Below are positions 59,151-64,000 of a stretch of DNA of 64,000 bases, in pieces (within the stretch, counting starts at the first letter, position 1; each line of letters starts with the position of its first letter). The stretch is taken from NCBI GenBank assembly GCA_005656395.1, contig SRSI01000042.1:62001-126000 (forward strand), given 5' to 3'. Source of the stretch: Strongyloides papillosus. Taxonomy: Eukaryota > Nematoda > Chromadorea > Rhabditida > Strongyloididae. Under the pieces are notes generated by a model that worked only from the letters and a program-made list of their open reading frames with translations, made no database searches and was not told the origin of the DNA. Made by a program: the position numbers and the translations under genes.

Positions 59151-59353
59151 AGTAAAGGTATCACTTCATGATGTTCTGGGTGTTTCTCGAATTTGGGAGA
59201 ATGTATTCCGAAAGCTATATAAATAGGGGTCGTTAACGAATCTAATCATTTTAAGTTTTGTTAAGTCATCGTTTTGTATTAGTCCATGTTAATTTATCTT
59301 AATTATTATTGTAACTTATAGGGGTTGCATTATAAATTAATAAAATATTTACT
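59151..59353 (+). repeat. Left LTR
   Basis: 203 bp, AGTAAAGG...ATATTTACT. Contains GCTATATAAATAGGGG, a probable TATA promoter at about 59214-59229, and AATAAAATATT near the end as a possible poly(A) signal. Confidence 0.9.
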
Positions 59354-59857
59354 AGTGAAAGTAAATATTCGTACGGAGTTAAGAATTCGTTTTGTGTTGC
59401 GTCGAGTTAGTGTCATTACGTCGCGAGGAATTTGATGACATTGTGTGTTATTGCGAAATAGGTTTTGAAATTGGTGTTATTGAGAAATTGGTACAGATCT
59501 GATTTATTTTTATTGCTAACGAGGTTAGGAGGTTATTACTGGTTATTAGCGAGTAAGGAAATATTTACTGGAAAGCCTGAAAACTAATAACGGTAAAGTG
59601 GATGATTGAAGATGTCGAAGAGTTATACTCAGATAGAAAAGTTTGATGGGACTACCCCATTCAAAGATTTTATACGGTCATTGGAATGTGTTTTTACGAT
59701 TGAAGATGTAGTTGATGATGTTAAGAAGAAGGCGATACTGATGTTGTATTTGAGTTCTGAGATACATGAGGTTCTGGATATGATTGGTGATGACCAGAAG
59801 GATACGTATACTGTTTTGAAGAATAAGTTGTGTGAAATATATACCATTTCCCGGTCA

Positions 59858-60011
59858 AATTCAACATTTTTCTAACCAAACGCAACATTTTCCTATTCAA
59901 TCTCAACATTTTCCTATTCAAATTCAACATTTTTCTATTCAAATTCAACATTTTCCTATTCAAAGGCAACATTTTCCTATTCAAAGACAACAATTTTTTA
60001 TTCAATTTCGA
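59858..60011. repeat. Left foldback arm, 21-bp tandem repeats
   Basis: About seven imperfect copies of a 21-bp unit around CAACATTTTCCTATTCAAAT. Inverted copies form the right arm at about 60535-60676. In translation the unit gives a seven-residue repeat, which explains the odd repetitive frames here. Confidence 0.9.
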
Positions 60012-60149
60012 CACTTCATAATCTTTTTAAAGATTAATTTTAATTTTTTTAGTTATAAGGTATGTTTTTTTAAATATTTTATATTAATATAAAATTATGT
60101 AAAACTTTTAATAAATTTTTAATTTATAAAAAGCATACAATTTTAAAAA

Positions 60150-60449
60150 TTAATAAATTTGATTTCTTTTATGGCGATAGGGAAGTTTAGTAGCACAATT
60201 TGTAATATTTTTTGTAATGTATCTAAAGTATCCGTTACAATCAGTTGATGTAATATTATTTACTTCAGACATTATTACATCTGATAAAAACACATTTTCA
60301 TTATTTCTTAATCTTTATCTGACGCAGTTTTTAATCATAGAATATGCATTTTCAATAGGATTAAGCATGTATGAATATGGTGAAAGAAATTTAAAGTCAA
60401 AATTAAACATGCTTGTAATTCTTTCAATTTCATCGCGTTTACTTCTTCA
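60150..60449 (-). pseudogene. Transposase C-terminal fragment, DDE superfamily (Tc1/mariner/IS630-like)
   Basis: Read on the minus strand from about 60449 to TAA at 60150, a continuous frame with one stop includes FKFLSPYSYMLNPIENAYSM. That matches the hallmark L-x-PYSPxLNPIE motif around the catalytic Glu of IS630/Tc1-type transposases. The stop follows KNCVR shortly after. N-terminal domains are absent. It identifies the foldback element as a deletion derivative of a TA-targeting DNA transposon. Confidence 0.8.
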
Positions 60450-60534
60450 TTAAAGTAAAATTTACAAGAAAGAGTACTTAATTTTATAAAAATTACATTT
60501 TTTACCTTTAAAAAATTAAAAATAAAAGTAAATT

Positions 60535-60676
60535 GAAGCATTGTTGAATTTGAATAATAAAATGTTGAAATTGAATTATAAAATGTTGAATTTGAATAGG
60601 AAAATGTTGACTTTGAATAAGAAAATGTTGAGATTGAATGGAAAAATGTTGAGTTTGGTTGAAAAAATGTTGAATT
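60535..60676. repeat. Right foldback arm, 21-bp tandem repeats (inverted)
   Basis: Imperfect copies of the 21-bp unit (AAAATGTTGAATTTGAATAG type), reverse complement of the left arm. Confidence 0.9.
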
Positions 60677-61154
60677 TGACCGGGAAATGGTATACAATGG
60701 TGAAAAACAGGCACGTCGAGCAGGAGACCAAGCGAAATTTTATGAATTTGATTACCGAAACTTTGAGTTTAGCTTGAGAAAGTTCTTGAAGTTGGTGAAG
60801 GATGGCTTCCCGTCTTTTGCTGGAAAAGATTGCTTGCTACACAGATCTCATTGTTGATGCAAAAGATTGATGGTAGAATGTATGATAGACTTTACACGAA
60901 TTCGCGTCAGTACCGAAATGCCGAAGACATTGTAGAAGACTTGGTGTTTGCTTATAGACAGAGTAGGAAGACGAGAGAGTCCACAGAAGGTGGAAAAAAA
61001 GAACTTCCATACAGATCTGGAAGAGAAGTTCATTGGTAGTATTGATAGACCAGTAAAGTGTTACAATTGTTATGAGGAAGGTCATTTAGACCGAGATTGT
61101 TAGAAGAAGGTTGAAAGTTTAACAGTTACTCAGAAACCACAGATTAATGGCCAC

Positions 61155-62624
61155 TTGGTTGAGCAGTTGGAGGAAGAAGTTAGTAGTCCTAGCAACAAGA
61201 TTGAATTTGATAGAGTAAAGAAATGTTACAATTGTCATGAAGAAGGTCATTTAATTCGTAATTGTCAGAAGAAAGTTTCGAATGAAGAAGTTAGTAGACC
61301 TAGCTACAATACTGAATTTGATAGAATAAAGAAATGTTACAACTGTCATGAAGGAGGTCATTTAGCCCGTGATTGTCAGAAGAAAGTCTCGAATGAGGGA
61401 GCTAGTGGACCTAGGTACATGATTGAATTTGATAGAGTAGAGAAGTGTTATAACTGTCATGAAAAAGGTCATTTAGCCCGTAATTGTCAGAAGAAGGTTG
61501 AAAGTTTAACAGTTGTCCCGAAGACACAGCTTAACAGTAACTTAGTAAAGCAGTTGGATGAGGAAGTTAATGGATCTAGTTATAAGTCGGAGTTGGCTGT
61601 AGATGATAAAAGAATCAAGACTCACTGTGATACAGGTATTCCCATTTCGTTAATGGGAAGGAGATTTGCTGATGATCGAGAATTAACTGTAGAGAAAGCT
61701 ATGTCGGAGGAAAATTTGGTTAAAAGAGTTGCGAATAATGAACTGACAGTTGATGGTATCGCTTATGTGAAAATGAAAGTTGTGGGTAAAGATAAGGATG
61801 TAAGTATGTATGCTATATCGGGATGTATACGGCAGAAAAGGAAGGAGAAATATGCGCCAGTAAAATTTTATTATACTTTAGTGTCTAATCTGGAGTTGTT
61901 ATATATGCCAAAGACTACGATTTTCACTGATAACAGATCTGTATTGACTAATTTGAGAAATAATGTGGACCCAGACTATACAAGATATACTGCAATGATT
62001 TTAAGTTTCAACTATAGTAATTATTTATCACGTCAGGAATTGGTATTGAGTGCTGAGAATCCTGGAGATAGAATAAAAAGAGAGGAAAAGTTTGAGTCAA
62101 ATGTGAATGCTGTTAGTGTAACTGAAAGTACTGTAGGTGTAGAAAGTATCACAATTATAAAACGTAATGTTGCTGCTTCAGTAGAGCAAGGGTGGAAAAT
62201 AGCCGCTGAAAGAGCGAATCGAGATAGATCCCAAGATGTAGAAAGAAAGAATTTGGTACTTAAGACCGTTTCGTTTGATGTTGGTGAGAAGGTACTTATT
62301 AGGAATCACGTAAGAGGGAAATTGGAACCTAATTTTAGCGGACCATATTTGATCTGTAAGAAGGATGGTGATACATACCATATGAGAAAGATTGGAAATA
62401 CAAGCGGGAAGTTCTTAGTAAGAAATGTTGCAGATCTGAAACCCTATAATGAACTCTCTGATATCTCTTGTTCAAGTTTAGAAGAGGACGATGAAGCTGA
62501 AGAGCCCATTGATAGTCAAGATAACGTTATGGAAACCAGTGTTGATAACTTCACAGAAACCCTAGATGCTCTCATGAATTTGAACGTAGAGGAGCTTCCT
62601 GGTGAAAAAAGAAAAGAAGGCTAG
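61155..62624 (+). CDS. Residual gag-pol frame of the LTR element, zinc knuckles joined to integrase tail
   Basis: 489 open codons. Three CCHC zinc knuckles (CYNCHEEGHLIRNC, CYNCHEGGHLARDC, CYNCHEKGHLARNC) lie in exact 111-bp tandem repeats (61179, 61290, 61401). A DTG-containing stretch (HCDTGIPISLMG) resembles a retroviral-type protease site. A short piece with IFTDNRSVLTNL resembles RNase H. The end, VGEKVLIRNHVRGKLEPNFS...GPY, matches the C-terminal domain of gypsy integrases. Reverse transcriptase and the integrase core are missing, yet the parts are in one frame. It may encode a nucleic-acid-binding protein or be a recently deleted relic. The upstream gag part is out of frame. Confidence 0.75.
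   Translation: MVEQLEEEVSSPSNKIEFDRVKKCYNCHEEGHLIRNCQKKVSNEEVSRPSYNTEFDRIKKCYNCHEGGHLARDCQKKVSNEGASGPRYMIEFDRVEKCYNCHEKGHLARNCQKKVESLTVVPKTQLNSNLVKQLDEEVNGSSYKSELAVDDKRIKTHCDTGIPISLMGRRFADDRELTVEKAMSEENLVKRVANNELTVDGIAYVKMKVVGKDKDVSMYAISGCIRQKRKEKYAPVKFYYTLVSNLELLYMPKTTIFTDNRSVLTNLRNNVDPDYTRYTAMILSFNYSNYLSRQELVLSAENPGDRIKREEKFESNVNAVSVTESTVGVESITIIKRNVAASVEQGWKIAAERANRDRSQDVERKNLVLKTVSFDVGEKVLIRNHVRGKLEPNFSGPYLICKKDGDTYHMRKIGNTSGKFLVRNVADLKPYNELSDISCSSLEEDDEAEEPIDSQDNVMETSVDNFTETLDALMNLNVEELPGEKRKEG
62603..62620 (+). promoter_or_regulatory. Polypurine tract of the LTR element
   Basis: GTGAAAAAAGAAAAGAAGG-type purine run directly before the right LTR, the expected plus-strand priming site. 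It overlaps the end of the residual gag-pol frame. Confidence 0.7.
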
Positions 62625-62826
62625 TAAAGGTATCCCTTCACGATGTTCCGGATGTTTCTCGGATTTGGGAGAATGTATTCCGAAAGCTATATAAATAGGG
62701 GTCGTTAACGAATCTAATCATTTTAAGTTTTGTTAAGTCATCGTTTTGTATTAGTCCATGTTAATTTATCTTAATTATTATTGTATACGTATAGGGGTTG
62801 CATTATAAATTAATAAAATATTTACT
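62623..62826 (+). repeat. Right LTR
   Basis: 204 bp, about 95% identical to the left LTR by eye. Differences cluster in the first 40 bases and near TATACGTATAGG. Followed by the CAAT target duplication. Confidence 0.9.
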
Positions 62827-62830
62827 CAAT

Positions 62831-63560
62831 ATTATACTAGAAATATGAATCTATCAAAAGCAATACTAACAGAGTCATTTTTAAAAATGATAATGAAGTT
62901 TTGATGAATATATTTAATTAATAGTTTTAGCAATTAAAGGTAATTAAAAACTTTAGATATTTCAATTTGGTAATTTCTTATTAGAAGGAAAAATACCTAA
63001 AAAATTTAGAACATTTTTATTAACGATATTATGTGTTATTAAAAAACTAAAGGAGCAATTAGAATATAGAGAATTTAATTTATTTAGGCGAAGCACTTGA
63101 TTTTCTATTGTAAACAAATATTTTTTGGTTTTGGAAACTATAAAAAATTGACATACAAAAAGCAATGAAGTTGTTTGATTTAAAAAGTGTTTCAAATACA
63201 TTTTTCCGTGTAACCATGATAATTTAACTAGCATATGATCACTAAATATAGCAAAAATATTTGCTAGTGATATAGTCAATTGTTCTAGTTACTGAATTCG
63301 CTATAGTTTTAAAAAAAGTTTGGTGAGTCAAAACTGCATAATTTTTGTTTGGTCATTTGTTTTATCATTAGGTGTCAAAAACCAATACAATCTTAAATAA
63401 GTTAATTAGAATAGAAATAATATCAACGTATAGTAGTAATCATATCTTTGCTCTTTGATCTATCGATTTTAAAATTAGTAAATATTTACTTTTAAATATT
63501 TATCATAATAATTTTAAATATAAAAATAATTTTTTTCATAAATGAATAAAAAAGTTTGAT
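62831..63560. other. Spacer upstream of the last transthyretin-like gene
   Basis: No gene. From about 63220 it is homologous to the sequence upstream of the other transthyretin-like loci (GCATATGATCACTAAATA, AGGTGTCAAAAACCAA, CTTTGCTCTTTGATC). The antisense frame at 62962-63279 lacks coding character. Confidence 0.6.
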
Positions 63561-64000
63561 ATGTTATTTTTAAAAACTATTTTAATATTTTTAATTATTT
63601 TTATCTATGAAGTTTCTGTAACGGGTTTTTCACCTTTTGTTTACTCAATTGGAATCACAGGGAAATTAAGATGTAGTCTACGCAAAGCTAACTCACATTC
63701 TGCTCTAGTTGTGTTATCGAAAAACCCACATCTTAACTTTGAAACGAATCCTATTGCTGTATCATATTTTGGTTATGATCGATCTTTTAACCTTATAGGA
63801 CATTTTAAGAATTATAAACTTTGGAATAAACCTAGTAAGTAATTATATTGTTAAAATAATAATATATCTTTAAGAAATTTATGTCAAAATTATTCATACT
63901 TGTTTTATATCTAGTTATAAAATAAAAAAGGTATATGTAGAGCAAATTCCTGGATTTTACGTGAGTAGAGGATATGGAGTACCACATGTTTTAAAACTTC
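63561..64000 (+). CDS. Secreted transthyretin-like family protein, 3' end beyond the window
   Basis: Exon 1 is 63561-63834, intron 63835-63874 (40 nt, GTAAGT...TTTAAG), exon 2 from 63875, open to the window end. Signal peptide MLFLKTILIFLIIFIYEVSV, then VYSIGITGKLRCSLRKA, with the family's G-x-x-G-x-L-x-C. SYFGYDRSFNLIGHF ends exon 1, and KIYVKIIHTC opens exon 2. It is closely similar to the gene at 56.35 kb in both protein and intron position. No damage is seen in the part present. Secreted, role unknown. Confidence 0.85.

Larger units (their letters stand above)
59842..60692 (-). mobile_element. Foldback DNA transposon with repeat-built arms (Tc1/mariner-type)
   Basis: 851 bp between TA target duplications (59840-59841, 60693-60694). 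The ends are TACCATTTCCCGGTCAAATT in inverted orientation. Each arm, about 160 bp, consists of 21-bp tandem repeats around CAACATTTTCCTATTCAAAT. Removing the element and one TA leaves the gag frame of the host element continuous, which fixes the boundaries. The centre holds a remnant of a transposase on the minus strand. It is nested inside the retrotransposon, so it is the younger insertion. Confidence 0.88.
59612..61110 (+). pseudogene. gag gene of the LTR element, interrupted
   Basis: ATG at 59612 starts MSKSYTQIEKFDGTTPF, followed by a helical capsid-like region. The frame is interrupted at 59842 by the foldback element and resumes after 60694 in the same frame. It then breaks by frameshift near 60835 and again near 61030. 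A first CCHC knuckle (CYNCYEEGHLDRDC) ends in a stop at about 61101-61103. The start and order are those of Ty3/gypsy gag proteins; capsid assembly would have been its role. This is annotation only; no product is expected. Confidence 0.8.
59151..62826 (+). mobile_element. Ty3/gypsy-like LTR retrotransposon, internally deleted and carrying a nested foldback element
   Basis: Two LTRs (203 and 204 bp, few differences) flank 3.3 kb. CAAT target duplications lie at 59147-59150 and 62827-62830. LTR ends AGTAAA...TTTACT and a 4-bp duplication recall the 17.6/297/gypsy type. The internal region holds gag (59612 on), four zinc knuckles, a protease-like DTG, a short RNase H-like piece and an integrase C-terminal piece. 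No reverse transcriptase or integrase core is present, so it is non-autonomous. A polypurine tract precedes the right LTR. An 851-bp foldback element sits in gag. Similar LTRs imply recent insertion. Confidence 0.88.

Noticed and set aside
59721..60777. Repetitive frames with seven-residue repeats (MLNLNRK type)
   Set aside because: They are translations of the 21-bp repeats in the foldback arms; the arms on both strands give the same artefact.
1..64000. tRNA, rRNA or spliceosomal RNA genes
   Set aside because: No T-loop GTTCGA-type boxes with matching acceptor stems and no recognisable snRNA cores were seen; a covariance-model scan would be decisive.

Overview
The window looks like a piece of a parasitic nematode genome, most likely Strongyloides or a close relative. 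This is inferred from the very high A+T content, introns of about 35-50 nt with GTAAGT-type donors, nematode-type chemoreceptors, transthyretin-like proteins and a tandem family of secreted astacin metalloproteases. No database search was possible. Family names rest on motifs; exon joins rest on splice consensus, frame and paralog comparison.

Layout. 1-9.7 kb: two seven-transmembrane receptor genes (2.5-3.6 kb plus strand; 5.6-6.6 kb minus strand) in long AT-rich intergenic DNA. 9.7-13.8 kb: a probable 4.1-kb transposon-like unit with short terminal inverted repeats and TA flanks. It holds a decayed minus-strand gene and two mirror-image arrays of 40-bp-spaced palindromes. 14.5-15.6 kb: a decayed gene of unknown family. 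16.1-25.8 kb: five tandem minus-strand astacin copies (three intact, two pseudogenes), sharing a two-exon layout and, in three of them, an upstream motif. 26.1-31.2 kb: two conserved minus-strand genes, a BTB-BACK-Kelch protein and, 180 bp downstream of it, the exosome nuclease DIS3/RRP44, whose PIN endonuclease site looks naturally inactivated.

31.7-46.6 kb: nine tandem plus-strand copies of a secreted, Thr/Pro-rich and Lys-rich mucin-like family. Five are open and four broken. They share an upstream block with a TATA-like element and, in most, a C-terminal tag. The first six copies are three duplicated A-B pairs. Two solo-LTR-like insertions with 4-bp target duplications sit among them.

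46.9-64 kb: a block of about 3.7 kb carrying a Str-superfamily-type receptor and a transthyretin-like gene is tandemly duplicated. More transthyretin-like loci follow (one intact, one running off the window end, the rest decayed). A 1.27-kb mariner and a 3.7-kb LTR retrotransposon lie among them. The retrotransposon has lost its reverse transcriptase region and carries a foldback element, with a Tc1/mariner-type transposase remnant, inside gag.

The two conserved genes act in RNA decay and probably ubiquitin-ligase adaptor functions. The rest of the window is fast-evolving secreted or sensory families expanding by tandem duplication, as expected of host-interface loci, with transposons inserted among the copies.
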